This document shows positions 50,379 through 60,036 of a DNA stretch of 64,000 bases, in pieces. Numbering within the stretch: position 1 is the stretch's first letter; each line of letters begins with the position of its first letter. The notes beneath the pieces were generated by a model, which made no database searches, was not told where the DNA came from, and worked only from the letters and a program-made list of their open reading frames with translations. Origin of the DNA: Citrobacter amalonaticus (GTDB taxonomy: Bacteria; Pseudomonadota; Gammaproteobacteria; Enterobacterales; Enterobacteriaceae); contig NZ_AP024585.1 in NCBI RefSeq assembly GCF_018323885.1, positions 3,658,001 to 3,722,000 of the forward strand. The letters run 5' to 3'. A program made the translations under genes and the position numbers.

Positions 50379-51377
50379 TTATTTTTGTCTTAAGCGCTTA
50401 ATTAATTTCATTTCAACTTTTACCGTCTCATGAACAGGGCGATCTTCGATGGCGTTGAGCATCATTGTGAACGCTTTTTCCGCCCAGGCGTTCTCATCCT
50501 GCTGCATTGACCACACGTTATTGGACAAGAATCCCAGCATCGGGTGTTCGTCAAACGTACCGATATTGATCTCGGGCGGAATAACGCCAAAACGGTCACG
50601 AATGGCTCTTACTGCCCCTTCCAGCACCGGTAATGACGAGGCGATAAACGCCTGCGGACATCCTGCTTCGTCGATCAAAGCCTGCATGATCTGGTATCCC
50701 CCTTCCGGGGTGTTCACCGGCCCTTCGCGCACCCAGTCACGATGATGAATCCCTTTTTTACTGAGCGCATTCAGGTAACCCGTCAGACGGTCGCTGATAC
50801 TGGGCAAACCGGTATCGCCCACCAGAAACCAGACCGGTAACTTTTCAGCATCCAGCAAACTTTGGGTTAAATGTTCACCGCCTGAAATATTGTGACTTTC
50901 CACCAGCGCGTTATCCGTGTATTTAAAATCACGGTCCAGCAATACCATCGGTTTTCTCACCTGACGTAAATGATGCTGCTGGTTTTCTAACGTTGACGGG
51001 ACAATAAAAAGACCGTCCACATTACGGGCAATTAAAGCCTTGGTGATTTTGTTTTCGTAATCGACATCATCATAAGTACAGCTAATCATCAGCTGATAAC
51101 CGGATCGGCGGCAGCGCTGCTCGAGTTTCTCTGCCAATGTGGCAAAGAAGACGTTAGAAATATTGGGAACAATCAGGCCAAGCGTATCCGTTTTATTCAG
51201 CTTCAGGCTGCGGGCGGAATGGTTAATCACATAACCATATCGCTCAACATATTCATTAATACGCGTTTGCGTTTTGAGGCTGATTCGATACTGTTCAGCT
51301 TTTCCGTTTAGCACCAGTCTCACGGTTGTCACCGATAAATTCAGGTCGCTGGCTATCTGTTCTACTGTTTTAGCCAT
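50379..51377 (-). CDS. LacI-family regulator, probable L-fucose locus regulator
   Basis: A 332-residue LacI/GalR-type regulator. The N-terminal helix-turn-helix (VEQIASDLNLSVTTVRLVLNGKAEQYRIS, about 5-33) is of the Cra/ScrR kind, and a periplasmic-binding-protein-like effector domain follows from about residue 61 (TLGLIVPNISNVFFATLAEKLE). The ATG at 51377 is chosen over one eight codons upstream. It lies between fucA and the ABC transporter, all leftward. Two perfect palindromes at 55165-55180 and 55405-55420 are likely operators. The effector is not known; L-fucose or fuculose-1-phosphate is the guess. Confidence 0.85.
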   Translation of the reverse strand: MAKTVEQIASDLNLSVTTVRLVLNGKAEQYRISLKTQTRINEYVERYGYVINHSARSLKLNKTDTLGLIVPNISNVFFATLAEKLEQRCRRSGYQLMISCTYDDVDYENKITKALIARNVDGLFIVPSTLENQQHHLRQVRKPMVLLDRDFKYTDNALVESHNISGGEHLTQSLLDAEKLPVWFLVGDTGLPSISDRLTGYLNALSKKGIHHRDWVREGPVNTPEGGYQIMQALIDEAGCPQAFIASSLPVLEGAVRAIRDRFGVIPPEINIGTFDEHPMLGFLSNNVWSMQQDENAWAEKAFTMMLNAIEDRPVHETVKVEMKLIKRLRQK

Positions 51378-51519
51378 GTATGTGCCCCAGTCACCGTCCA
51401 AGCGTCAATTGACAATCATAAAATCATTTTACACTTTTGTCTTACCGCATCAGTCGGTTAAGCGCACGCCGTTGATCTCACCTGGTAAGCGGGGGGCGAA
51501 GATACCGCCCCCTGCCGGT

Positions 51520-52470
51520 TTATTTCTTACCGAAAGGATGTAACAACTTGTCTATTTCCGGCGTATTGATGTTCTGGGCGCTCACAAATTTCACCGGGAT
51601 ATCGATCTCTTTCGCGACCGTTTGCCCGGACAGTGCCGCATTCAGGGTTTTAATCCCCTGGTAACCAATCTGATAAGCATCCTGGACGACAAAGCCCTGG
51701 ATCACACCGGTGTTCAGGAAGTGAATAATCGCTTCGGTACTGTCAAAACCAATGACTTTCACTTTCCCTTTGAGATTCTGACTGTCGATAGCGTTGGCGA
51801 CGCCCAGCGTTGAGCCTTCATTGGTGCCATAAATCCCGGCCAGATCGGGGTTGGCCTGAATCATATCAATGGTCTTATCCATCGCTTTTTGTGGATCGCC
51901 ATCACTGTACTGTACGGGCAGCACCTTGATATCCGGATACTTTTCCTTCATGCGGGCAATGAACCCTTCCGAGCGTTCAATCGCTGACGACGTCCCGGCG
52001 ACATGAGCGATAATGCCGACTTTACCTTTATTATTCACTTGCGCCGCCAGCGCGTCCGCCGCTTCAGCGCCCGCTTTGCGGTTATTGGTCGCCACGAAGC
52101 TAACCGGAATATCCGAGTTTACGCCGGAGTCAAAGGTGACAACCTTAATACCACGCGAATTCGCCGTTTCCACCAGAGGAGCAAGCGCATTGGCATCCAG
52201 CGCCGCCAGCAGCAGACCGTTCGGCTTTTGCGCCATGGCGTTTTCAACCAGCTGAATTTGTTCCGCAATCTGAGTTTCGTCCGCAGGTCCGACATAGCTG
52301 GTTTTATCGCCCAACTCTTTCGCTGCTGCTTCCGTGCCCATTTTCACGGTTTGCCAGAATTCATGCTGGAAGCCTTTACTGATGACCGGAAGGTTCAAAT
52401 CTTTCGCTAACGCACTGGAAGTGATGCACGCCAGCAGGGATAACGCATAGACAAAATGCCTGGTTTTCAT
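51520..52470 (-). CDS. Sugar ABC transporter, periplasmic binding protein
   Basis: A 316-residue ribose/galactofuranose-type (CUT2) solute-binding protein. The signal peptide is MKTRHFVYALSLLACITSSALA, with cleavage before KDLNLP. The mature protein has the two-lobe pattern with VENAMAQKPNGLLLAALDANALAP, VVTFDSGVNSDIPVSFVATNN, ADALAAQVNNKGKVGIIAH and IYGTNEGSTLGV. It is the last gene of a leftward ATPase-permease-binding protein operon; the start at 52470 follows GGAG at seven bases. A GC-rich hairpin (51491-51513) follows its stop. Substrate is inferred as L-fucose from the neighbouring fucIKU. Confidence 0.88.
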   Translation of the reverse strand: MKTRHFVYALSLLACITSSALAKDLNLPVISKGFQHEFWQTVKMGTEAAAKELGDKTSYVGPADETQIAEQIQLVENAMAQKPNGLLLAALDANALAPLVETANSRGIKVVTFDSGVNSDIPVSFVATNNRKAGAEAADALAAQVNNKGKVGIIAHVAGTSSAIERSEGFIARMKEKYPDIKVLPVQYSDGDPQKAMDKTIDMIQANPDLAGIYGTNEGSTLGVANAIDSQNLKGKVKVIGFDSTEAIIHFLNTGVIQGFVVQDAYQIGYQGIKTLNAALSGQTVAKEIDIPVKFVSAQNINTPEIDKLLHPFGKK

Positions 52471-52543
52471 TGTTGTACTCCGTTGTGAGTGTGTCACCCT
52501 TAACGTCAGGGTCAGTGTTCCCCGTGACTGCCGGGAGCGTAAA

Positions 52544-53527
52544 TCAACGAATCTTTTTGCGTAACGTATCGAGGTAGACAGCGGCGACGACCACAATGCC
52601 CATCGCGACCATTTGCCAGAACTGAGAGACCCCCATCAGGTTCAGGCCGTTTTTCAATACGCTCATAATGAATGCACCGATGATGGTGCCGCCGATAGTG
52701 CCAATTCCGCCCATCAGACTGGTGCCGCCGATCACGACTGCGGCAATGGCTTCCAGTTCATAACCGACGCCGACCGTTGGCTGACCGGAGTTTAGACGCG
52801 AGGCCAGAATCACCCCGGCAATGCCGGTCAGCAGGCCGCAGAAGGCATAGACAAAGATTTTGACGCGCTGAACGTTGATCCCGGAAAGGTGCGCCGCCAC
52901 TTCATTACTGCCCACGGCATAGACATAGCGACCAATTACCGTTTTCTTGAGGATGTAGCCGGCGACCAGCGCCACAATCACCAGATAGAACACGGGATAC
53001 GGCAGCACATCGAATAAACGCCCCTGCGCCAGCAATTTGAAGGTGGGATAATCGGCGAAATAGATAGCGCGCCCATCCGTCATCACCATGTTCATTCCCC
53101 GGACGGACATCATCAGACCCAGCGTGGCGATGAACGGGGGAATCGTCATTTTGGTCACCAGCAGACCATTCACGTAGCCACACAACCCTCCGGCCAGCAC
53201 GCCTGCCAAAATACAGACCGGCAACGGCAATCCGAGCGTCGCGCAGATGCCGACCGCAACGCCGGAAAACGCCACCACCGATCCTAAAGAGAGGTCGATC
53301 CCTGCGGTGATAATCACAAACGTTACGCCAATGGCCATAATGCCGATAACCGACGTTTGCAGCGCAATTGTCATAATATTTTCGGTATTAAAGAAAAACG
53401 GCGAACTGAAACTGAAAAAGACAACCAGGATAATCAAACTAAAAAGCGGTGCAAGGCGCATTAAAAGTTCTTTATTAATTTTTATTTTCTTATTATTGCT
53501 GTCTGAAGAGGTTACAGAGATGGTCAT
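52544..53527 (-). CDS. Sugar ABC transporter, permease
   Basis: A 327-residue RbsC-like (CUT2) permease with eight to ten membrane segments. Diagnostic parts are IITAGIDLSLGSVVAFSGV, TLGLMMSVRGM, VYAVGSNEVAAHLSGINVQRVKIFVYAFCG and GGTSLMGGIGTIGGTIIGAF. It begins three bases after the ATPase stop and is followed by the binding-protein gene, so it is part of the same unit. It should form the homodimeric channel of an L-fucose-type importer (substrate inferred). Confidence 0.9.
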   Translation of the reverse strand: MTISVTSSDSNNKKIKINKELLMRLAPLFSLIILVVFFSFSSPFFFNTENIMTIALQTSVIGIMAIGVTFVIITAGIDLSLGSVVAFSGVAVGICATLGLPLPVCILAGVLAGGLCGYVNGLLVTKMTIPPFIATLGLMMSVRGMNMVMTDGRAIYFADYPTFKLLAQGRLFDVLPYPVFYLVIVALVAGYILKKTVIGRYVYAVGSNEVAAHLSGINVQRVKIFVYAFCGLLTGIAGVILASRLNSGQPTVGVGYELEAIAAVVIGGTSLMGGIGTIGGTIIGAFIMSVLKNGLNLMGVSQFWQMVAMGIVVVAAVYLDTLRKKIR

Positions 53528-53530
53528 GAT

Positions 53531-55030
53531 TTAATCCTCTAACGTCGCATATTGCATGATTTTTTCTTGTGTGGCGTTATCAGCAGTTAATTCTCCGGTA
53601 ATACGACCACTGCGCATAACTAAGATACGATCGCACATACCCAGCACCTCCGGTAATTCCGAAGAAATCATAATGATCGATTTCCCTTTTGCCACGAGGC
53701 GATTCATTAATTCATAGATTTCCAGCTTAGCGCCGACATCAATTCCACGTGTAGGTTCATCAAAAATAAGAATATCGGTATCTTTGCACACCCAACGGGC
53801 AATAATAATTTTTTGCTGATTTCCCCCACTCAAATTCAGGGCCGCCTGTTCAAGGTGTGGCGTTTTGATTCTGAGCGTCCTGACCTGCTCTTCACTCGTT
53901 TGCTGGCAGCGTTTCGAATCAACGTGACCAAAACGGTCGGCATATTCAGGGTAATTTCCCAACATAATATTGCGCTCAACGGACAGATTAAGCGCCAGTC
54001 CCTCTTTTTTACGGTCTTCGGTTAAATAGCTAATGCCTTGCGCAATGGCGTCAGAAATCCCCTTTATCACAATGGTCTTACCGTTCAACTTAATGGTTCC
54101 ACTGTCGATGGGGTCGGCGCCAAAAATGGCGCGCGCCAGCTCCGTACGCCCGGCGCCCATCAACCCGGCAAAACCCAGTATCTCGCCCCGGTTCAACGTA
54201 AAGTCGATGTTATTGAGCACGCCTTTGCGCGTGAGGCCGTTAACCTCCAGCACCGGTTCCTGATGCGTCCGCGCTTCCCGGCGAGGATAGATATTCCCCA
54301 GTTCGCGCCCGACCATCATCGCAATCAGCTCACTGATCTTCACGGTTTCATAATCAACGGTATCAATGTATTGACCGTCGCGCATAACCGTCGCTCGATC
54401 GGCAATCAGCGCTAACTCTTCCAGGCGATGCGAGATGTAGACAATCCCGGTCCCCTGCGCTTTAAGCAGGCGGGTCACCTGGAATAAGCTTTCTATTTCT
54501 GTTTCCGTCAGCGCCGCGGTGGGTTCGTCCATAATCAGGATTTTGGCATTGACGGATATCGCTTTCGCGATCTCCACCATCTGCTGTTGCGCCACGGTCA
54601 GGTCTGACACCAACGTTTCTGGCGAAATATTCAGGTTTAATTTCTGCAAAATCTCGGTTGCCGCCTGTCGCTGCTGTTTTTCATCCAGCCGCCAACGGTT
54701 ATTTTTACAAAACTCTCTGCCGATAAAGATATTCTCTTCCACGGTTAATTCAGGAAAGAGATTAAATTCCTGATGAATAATGGTAATCCCGGCATTCTGC
54801 GCGCTGAGCGGATCGCTGAATGACACAGGCTTCCCCTCAAATATAATATCCCCTTCATCCGGTTGATAAACACCGGACAAAATTTTCATCAGCGTGGATT
54901 TGCCTGCACCATTTTCACCTAATAGCGCATGCACTTCGCCCTTGCGAAGAGTAAAGTTCACATTACTCAACGCTAATACGCCGGGAAAGCGTTTGGTAAT
55001 ATGATTCATCTGTAAAAATGTTTCGGACAT
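53531..55030 (-). CDS. Sugar ABC transporter, tandem ATPase
   Basis: A 499-residue RbsA-like protein with two ABC cassettes. The first has Walker A GENGAGKST and Walker B ILIMDEPTAALT. The second has a modified Walker A region (GLMGAGRTEL), signature LSGGNQQK and Walker B ILIFDEPTRGID. The ATG at 55030 (MSETFLQ) follows GAGGAAAGCAGCA; a TTG five codons earlier is less likely. It is the first gene of the transporter operon, divergent from fucI across a 476-base region holding both palindromes. Hydrolysis should drive uptake of the fucose-type sugar. Confidence 0.9.
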   Translation of the reverse strand: MSETFLQMNHITKRFPGVLALSNVNFTLRKGEVHALLGENGAGKSTLMKILSGVYQPDEGDIIFEGKPVSFSDPLSAQNAGITIIHQEFNLFPELTVEENIFIGREFCKNNRWRLDEKQQRQAATEILQKLNLNISPETLVSDLTVAQQQMVEIAKAISVNAKILIMDEPTAALTETEIESLFQVTRLLKAQGTGIVYISHRLEELALIADRATVMRDGQYIDTVDYETVKISELIAMMVGRELGNIYPRREARTHQEPVLEVNGLTRKGVLNNIDFTLNRGEILGFAGLMGAGRTELARAIFGADPIDSGTIKLNGKTIVIKGISDAIAQGISYLTEDRKKEGLALNLSVERNIMLGNYPEYADRFGHVDSKRCQQTSEEQVRTLRIKTPHLEQAALNLSGGNQQKIIIARWVCKDTDILIFDEPTRGIDVGAKLEIYELMNRLVAKGKSIIMISSELPEVLGMCDRILVMRSGRITGELTADNATQEKIMQYATLED

Positions 55031-55164
55031 TGCTGCTTTCCTCAATAATCAGAAACTGCAGGCAGTGAATCAGGCGAAGTGCATTCTCAGGGAGCGAGTG
55101 TCACCATGAATGTGAATACTTCCTGAAAACACGTTTACGTCACGTCGATATGTTGCCAGATATT

Positions 55165-55180
55165 GCTAACTCGAGTTAGC
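55165..55180. promoter_or_regulatory. Operator palindrome 1
   Basis: GCTAACTCGAGTTAGC, a perfect 16-base palindrome with an even centre, as expected for a LacI-family operator. It lies 135 bases upstream of the ABC ATPase start codon. An identical copy is at 55405-55420. Confidence 0.85.
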
Positions 55181-55344
55181 GAATTGCCCTTTAAAGCTAT
55201 TTTAGCCACCAAAAATAGCCAAATCATTTGGGTTAAAACTGTGATACCGCACAGACATTTATTTATAAGCATCTGATTTTAAATATTTTACTAAATTTGA
55301 CTGTCATTTAATTATTTGATGCAGATCGAATTTTAACCACTTCT

Positions 55345-55360
55345 CGTGAAGCCCCTCACA
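55345..55360. promoter_or_regulatory. CRP-like site upstream of fucI
   Basis: CGTGAAGCCCCTCACA matches the TGTGA-N6-TCACA CRP consensus at nine of ten positions. It lies about 60 bases upstream of the second palindrome and 146 bases before fucI. Confidence 0.6.
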
Positions 55361-55404
55361 ATCCCATCAGAAAAAAGTTGTGTAAAAAACACGCCAATAC
55401 CTAA

Positions 55405-55420
55405 GCTAACTCGAGTTAGC
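55405..55420. promoter_or_regulatory. Operator palindrome 2
   Basis: An identical copy of GCTAACTCGAGTTAGC, 240 bases from the first copy and 86 bases before the fucI ATG, where the fucI promoter is expected. The spacing and identity suggest cooperative binding, possibly through a DNA loop. Confidence 0.85.
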
Positions 55421-55506
55421 AAATTTACCTGTTTCAGCCGACTGCTGCGGTGGTGCCCTGTCATCCACCTGAGCAGCACGCCTATACGTGAAATGAGGAA
55501 CCCCGA

Positions 55507-57282
55507 ATGAAGAAGATCAGCCTGCCGAAAATTGGTATTCGTCCGGTTATTGATGGACGCCGAATGGGCGTTCGTGAATCTCTGGAAGCACAGACGATGA
55601 ATATGGCAAAGGCCACTGCCGCCCTGCTGACAGAAAAACTGCGCTACGCCTGTGGCACCCCGGTTGACTGCGTTATTGCCGACACCTGTATTGCCGGAAT
55701 GGCAGAATCCGCCGCCTGTGAGGAAAAGTTCAGTAGTCAAAACGTCGGCCTGACAATCACCGTAACACCGTGCTGGTGCTACGGTAGCGAAACCATCGAT
55801 ATGGATCCCCTGCGCCCGAAAGCCATCTGGGGCTTTAACGGTACCGAACGTCCGGGCGCGGTCTACCTGGCTGCCGCGCTGGCAGCGCATAGCCAAAAAG
55901 GGATCCCAGCGTTCTCCATCTACGGCCAGGATGTACAGGATGCCGGAGATACATCGATCCCAGCCGACGTTGAGGAAAAACTGCTGCGATTCGCCCGGGC
56001 AGGGCTCGCCGTCGCCAGCATGAAGGGAAAAAGCTACCTTTCGCTGGGCGGGGTGTCGATGGGGATCGCTGGTTCCATCGTCGATCATCATTTCTTTGAG
56101 TCCTGGCTGGGGATGAAGGTCCAGTCCGTCGATATGACCGAACTGCGCCGCCGCATCGATCAAAAAATCTATGACGAAGCCGAGCTGGAAATGGCGTTGG
56201 CGTGGGCGGATAAACACTTCCGCTACGGTGAAGATAAAAACGCGAAGCAATATCAACGCAACGCCGAACAGAGCCGGGCCATCCTGCGGGAAAGCCTGCT
56301 GATGGCAATGTGCATTCGCGACATGATGCAAGGAAATCCTAAGCTCGCGGAGATGGGACGCGTGGAGGAGTCACTCGGTTATAACGCGATTGCCGCAGGC
56401 TTCCAGGGACAGCGTCACTGGACCGATCAATATCCCAACGGTGATACCGCCGAAGCGCTACTGAACAGTTCTTTTGACTGGAACGGTGTACGCGAACCGT
56501 TTGTTGTCGCCACCGAAAACGACAGTCTGAACGGCGTAGCCATGCTGCTGGGACATCAGTTGACCGGCACCGCGCAGGTCTTTGCCGATGTGCGTACCTA
56601 CTGGTCACCAGAAGCGGTTGAACGCGTGACCGGTCAGCCGCTGACCGGACGGGCAGAACACGGCATTATCCATCTGATCAACTCCGGTTCCGCCGCGCTG
56701 GATGGCACCTGTAAACAGCGTGACAGCGAAGGAAAACCGACGATGAAACCACACTGGGAGATCACGCAGCAGGAGGCTGACGCCTGCCTCGCGGCAACCG
56801 AGTGGTGTCCGGCAATCCATGAATATTTTCGCGGCGGCGGTTATTCATCACGCTTCCTGACCGAAGGCGGCGTGCCGTTCACTATGACCCGCGTGAACAT
56901 CATCAACGGCCTGGGACCAGTGCTGCAAATTGCGGAAGGCTGGAGCGTCGAGCTACCAAAAGAGGTCCATGACACCCTCGACAAACGCACCGACTCCAGT
57001 TGGCCTACCACCTGGTTTGCGCCACGTCTTACCAGCAAAGGACCGTTCTCCGACGTCTATTCCGTGATGGCGAACTGGGGGGCAAACCACGGCGTGCTGA
57101 CCGTCGGCCACGTCGGCGCAGACTTCATCACCCTCGCCGCGATGCTGCGCATTCCAGTCTGCATGCACAATGTGGAAGAGGCGAAAATTTACCGCCCTTC
57201 CGCCTGGGCCGCACACGGGATGGATACAGAAGGCCAGGACTACCGCGCCTGTCAGAACTACGGGCCACTGTATAAACGTTAA
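55507..57282 (+). CDS. fucI: L-fucose isomerase
   Basis: FucI isomerises L-fucose to L-fuculose (and D-arabinose to D-ribulose), using Mn2+. The 591-residue protein has the metal ligands Glu337 in [10 protein letters not shown] and Asp361 in FADVRTYWS, with a late histidine in [13 protein letters not shown] (about 528). Family length matches E. coli. It is the first gene of a fucI-fucK-fucU-fucR cluster, but in E. coli fucP comes before it and here it does not. Confidence 0.97.
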   Translation: MKKISLPKIGIRPVIDGRRMGVRESLEAQTMNMAKATAALLTEKLRYACGTPVDCVIADTCIAGMAESAACEEKFSSQNVGLTITVTPCWCYGSETIDMDPLRPKAIWGFNGTERPGAVYLAAALAAHSQKGIPAFSIYGQDVQDAGDTSIPADVEEKLLRFARAGLAVASMKGKSYLSLGGVSMGIAGSIVDHHFFESWLGMKVQSVDMTELRRRIDQKIYDEAELEMALAWADKHFRYGEDKNAKQYQRNAEQSRAILRESLLMAMCIRDMMQGNPKLAEMGRVEESLGYNAIAAGFQGQRHWTDQYPNGDTAEALLNSSFDWNGVREPFVVATENDSLNGVAMLLGHQLTGTAQVFADVRTYWSPEAVERVTGQPLTGRAEHGIIHLINSGSAALDGTCKQRDSEGKPTMKPHWEITQQEADACLAATEWCPAIHEYFRGGGYSSRFLTEGGVPFTMTRVNIINGLGPVLQIAEGWSVELPKEVHDTLDKRTDSSWPTTWFAPRLTSKGPFSDVYSVMANWGANHGVLTVGHVGADFITLAAMLRIPVCMHNVEEAKIYRPSAWAAHGMDTEGQDYRACQNYGPLYKR

Positions 57283-57346
57283 GGATCGCGCAACTGCCTG
57301 ATGGCGACGCTGGCACATCTTATCTGGTCTACGGGGAATGACTCGT

Positions 57347-57376
57347 GGGCCGGATAAGCACAGCGCCATCCGGCAA
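57347..57376. repeat. REP element between fucI and fucK
   Basis: GGGCCGGATAAGC...GCCATCCGGCAA has the GCCGGAT/ATCCGGC cores of REP elements and occupies part of the 105-base gap. It may lower or protect downstream fucKUR mRNA. Confidence 0.8.
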
Positions 57377-57387
57377 CGGGAGTCATT

Positions 57388-58785
57388 ATGAAAAATGAAA
57401 TCATCCTGGTTCTCGACTGTGGCGCGACCAACGTGCGGGCCATTGCCGTAGATCGTCAGGGACACATCGTTGCTCGTGCGGCGGTTGCTAATGCCAGCGA
57501 GGTAGCCACGGAAAACACCGCCTGGCATCAGTGGTCGCTGGACGCCATCCTGCAACGTTTCGCACAGTGCTGCCGGACACTGTCGGCTGAACTTTCGGCC
57601 TTTCAGATCCGCGCTATCACCGTCACCACCTTTGGCGTTGACGGCGCGCTGGTCGATGAAGACGGCGAATTGCTCTACCCAATCATCAGTTGGAAATGCC
57701 CGCGCACTGCCGCGATAATGGAAAATATCAGCCGCTTTATGCCGCCGCGTCAGTTGCAGACGCTTTCCGGCGTCGGCGCATTCAGCTTCAACACCTTATA
57801 TAAGCTGATTTGGCTTAAAGAAAATCACCCGCAACGGCTGGATCAAGCGCACGCCTGGCTGTTTATCTCCTCACTCATTACTCATCGCCTGACCGGCGAA
57901 TTCACCACTGACATCACCATGGCGGGCACCAGCCAAATGCTGGATATTCAGCAGCGGGATTTCAGCGCCGATATCTTGCAGGCCGCAGGGTTGCCGAGAC
58001 GGCTCTTCCCGCGACTCGTGGAAGCCGGTGAACTGGTAGGTTCGTTGCGGCCCGCAATGGCAACGATGCTCGGTCTCCCACCGGGAATTCCCGTGATCTC
58101 TGCCGGACACGATACCCAGTTCGCGCTGTTTGGCGCCGGTGCGGGGCAAGATGAGCCAGTTCTCTCTTCCGGCACGTGGGAAATCCTGATGGTGCGTAGC
58201 GCCAGAGTCAATACAGCGTTACTGAGCAGTCATGCCGGTTCAACCTGTGAACTGGACAGCCAGCCGGGGCTTTACAATCCAGGGATGCAATGGCTTGCCT
58301 CCGGCATCCTTGAATGGGTGCGCAAGCTGCTGTGGACACCCGAAACCCCGTGGCAAACCTTGATTGCGGAAGCGAAAGCGGTTCCCGCCGGGGCCGATGG
58401 CGTGCGGATGCAGTGCGAGCTGCTTTCCTCTGTGGATGCAGGCTGGCGTGGCGTCACCCTGAATACCACCCGCGGTCATTTCTATCGCGCGGCGCTGGAA
58501 GGATTAACGGACCAGTTGCGACATAACCTGCATACGCTGGAAAAAATTGGCCAGTTCAACGCCACAGAACTGCTGCTGGTCGGAGGTGGGAGTCGCAATA
58601 CGCTATGGAATCAGATTAAGGCCAACACCCTGGAGATCCCCATCAAAGTGCTGGATGACGCAGAAACCACCGTTGCCGGCGCGGCGATGTACGGCTGGTA
58701 CGGTATCGGTGCGTTTTCCAGCCCGCAACAGGCCAGAGAACAAGTGCGCTACCAGTACCGTTATTTCTATCCCGAAACACTGTAA
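57388..58785 (+). CDS. fucK: L-fuculokinase
   Basis: FucK phosphorylates L-fuculose to L-fuculose-1-phosphate. The 465-residue FGGY-family kinase has [14 protein letters not shown] at the N-terminus, the [26 protein letters not shown] adenosine-binding region, and [19 protein letters not shown]. The ATG follows CGGGAGTCATT. It sits between fucI and fucU, and its product is the substrate of FucA encoded about 8 kb to the left. Confidence 0.95.
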   Translation: MKNEIILVLDCGATNVRAIAVDRQGHIVARAAVANASEVATENTAWHQWSLDAILQRFAQCCRTLSAELSAFQIRAITVTTFGVDGALVDEDGELLYPIISWKCPRTAAIMENISRFMPPRQLQTLSGVGAFSFNTLYKLIWLKENHPQRLDQAHAWLFISSLITHRLTGEFTTDITMAGTSQMLDIQQRDFSADILQAAGLPRRLFPRLVEAGELVGSLRPAMATMLGLPPGIPVISAGHDTQFALFGAGAGQDEPVLSSGTWEILMVRSARVNTALLSSHAGSTCELDSQPGLYNPGMQWLASGILEWVRKLLWTPETPWQTLIAEAKAVPAGADGVRMQCELLSSVDAGWRGVTLNTTRGHFYRAALEGLTDQLRHNLHTLEKIGQFNATELLLVGGGSRNTLWNQIKANTLEIPIKVLDDAETTVAGAAMYGWYGIGAFSSPQQAREQVRYQYRYFYPETL

Positions 58786-58796
58786 AGGAATCTCGC

Positions 58797-59219
58797 ATGC
58801 TTAAAACGATTTCTCCCCTCATTTCGCCGGAGTTACTTAAAGTACTGGCGCAAATGGGACACGGCGATGAGATTATTTTCTCAGACGCGCACTTCCCGGC
58901 GCACAGCATGGGACCGCAGGTGATCCGTGCGGATGGTCTCAGCGTCAGCGACTTACTGCGAGCCGTGATCCCGCTGTTTGAACTCGACAGCTATGCGCCA
59001 CCGCTGGTGATGATGGCTGCCGTCGAGGGCGATACCCTTGACCCGCACGTTGAAACACGCTATCGCGAAGCGCTTTCCCTACAGGCGCCATGCCCGGAGA
59101 TCGCGCGAATCGATCGTTTCGCCTTCTACGCCCGTGCACAAAAGGCCTTTGCCATTGTTATCACCGGCGAGTGCGCAAAGTACGGGAATATTCTTTTAAA
59201 AAAAGGGGTAACCCCGTAA
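58797..59219 (+). CDS. fucU: L-fucose mutarotase
   Basis: FucU interconverts the alpha and beta anomers of L-fucose (RbsD/FucU family). The 140-residue protein has [27 protein letters not shown], with the catalytic His in MGHGDEI, and the later [38 protein letters not shown]. It begins 11 bases after the fucK stop with AAAGGAATCTCGC upstream. Family length is normal. Confidence 0.96.
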   Translation: MLKTISPLISPELLKVLAQMGHGDEIIFSDAHFPAHSMGPQVIRADGLSVSDLLRAVIPLFELDSYAPPLVMMAAVEGDTLDPHVETRYREALSLQAPCPEIARIDRFAFYARAQKAFAIVITGECAKYGNILLKKGVTP

Positions 59220-59261
59220 TCTCAATCGCGGTCAGGGCATTTGATTGAGAGGTGAGAAGAG

Positions 59262-59972
59262 ATGAAAGCGGCACGCCAGCAGACGATTGTGGATCTGCTC
59301 AGTCAGCATAAAAGCCTGACCACCGAAGCACTGGCCGTTCAGCTCAACGTCAGTAAAGAGACGATCCGCCGCGATCTCAGTGAACTACAGGAACAAGGGA
59401 AGGTTCTGCGCAACCACGGGCGCGTTAAAAGAATCGCCCGGGAAAACCCGGACAGTGGCGATCCCTTCCATATACGGCTGAAGAGCCATTACGCGCACAA
59501 AGCCGATATTGCCCGAAAGGCGCTGAGCTGGATTGAAGAAGGGATGGTGATTGCGCTGGATGCCAGCTCCACCTGCTGGTATCTGGCGCGGCAACTACCG
59601 GATATCAATATACAGGTTTTCACCAACAGCCAGCCGATTTGTCAGGAGCTCGGCAAACGCCAACAACTTCAGCTCATCAGTTCTGGTGGCCGGCTGGAGC
59701 GCAAACACGGCTGCTACGTCAACCCCGCACTCATTTCACAACTCAAATTTCTTGATATCGATCTGTTCATTTTTTCCTGCGAAGGGATCGACCGTCACGG
59801 CGCACTGTGGGATTCCAGCACCTTCAACGCGGATTTCAAATCAGTCCTGCTGAAACGCGCGTCACAGTCGTTATTGCTGATCGACAAAAGCAAATTCAAT
59901 CGTTCCGGAGAAGCCCGACTCGGTCATCTGGATGACGTAACGCATATTGTGTCGGACACGCCGCAGTCATAA
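59262..59972 (+). CDS. fucR: DeoR-family L-fucose operon activator
   Basis: A 236-residue DeoR-family regulator. An N-terminal helix-turn-helix (about 5-55) reads TTEALAVQLNVSKETIRRDLSELQEQG, and the C-terminal DeoRC sensor domain carries ALDASSTCWYLARQL and FNADFKSVLLKRASQSLLLIDKSKF. In E. coli FucR is activated by fuculose-1-phosphate. The position after fucU supports the name. Here it coexists with a second, LacI-type regulator at 50379-51377, so control has become two-layered. Confidence 0.9.
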   Translation: MKAARQQTIVDLLSQHKSLTTEALAVQLNVSKETIRRDLSELQEQGKVLRNHGRVKRIARENPDSGDPFHIRLKSHYAHKADIARKALSWIEEGMVIALDASSTCWYLARQLPDINIQVFTNSQPICQELGKRQQLQLISSGGRLERKHGCYVNPALISQLKFLDIDLFIFSCEGIDRHGALWDSSTFNADFKSVLLKRASQSLLLIDKSKFNRSGEARLGHLDDVTHIVSDTPQS

Positions 59973-59988
59973 CCACTAACGGGAATGG

Positions 59989-60028
59989 GTTGCAGACCTG
60001 ATGAACATCAGTGCATCAGATCTGCAAC
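59989..60028. other. Imperfect hairpin between convergent fucR and rlmM
   Basis: GTTGCAGA-C-CTGATG pairs with CATCAG-A-TCTGCAAC across a ten-base loop. No T-run follows in either direction, so it is probably a transcript-end-protecting hairpin and not a strong terminator. Confidence 0.6.
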
Positions 60029-60036
60029 GGCGCGAG

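Larger units (their letters stand above)
55031..55506. promoter_or_regulatory. Divergent ABC transporter/fucI regulatory region
   Basis: A 476-base non-coding region. It holds two perfect copies of a 16-base palindrome (55165-55180 and 55405-55420), a CRP-like site (55345-55360), and a very AT-rich middle part (about 55200-55330). The fucI ATG follows ATGAGGAACCCCGA. Transcription should leave leftward to the transporter and rightward to fucI. No additional gene was seen. Confidence 0.7.

Noticed and set aside
55333..56331. 332-codon open frame antisense to the start of fucI
   Set aside because: It overlaps the fucI coding region and its promoter, and carries no motif of a known family.
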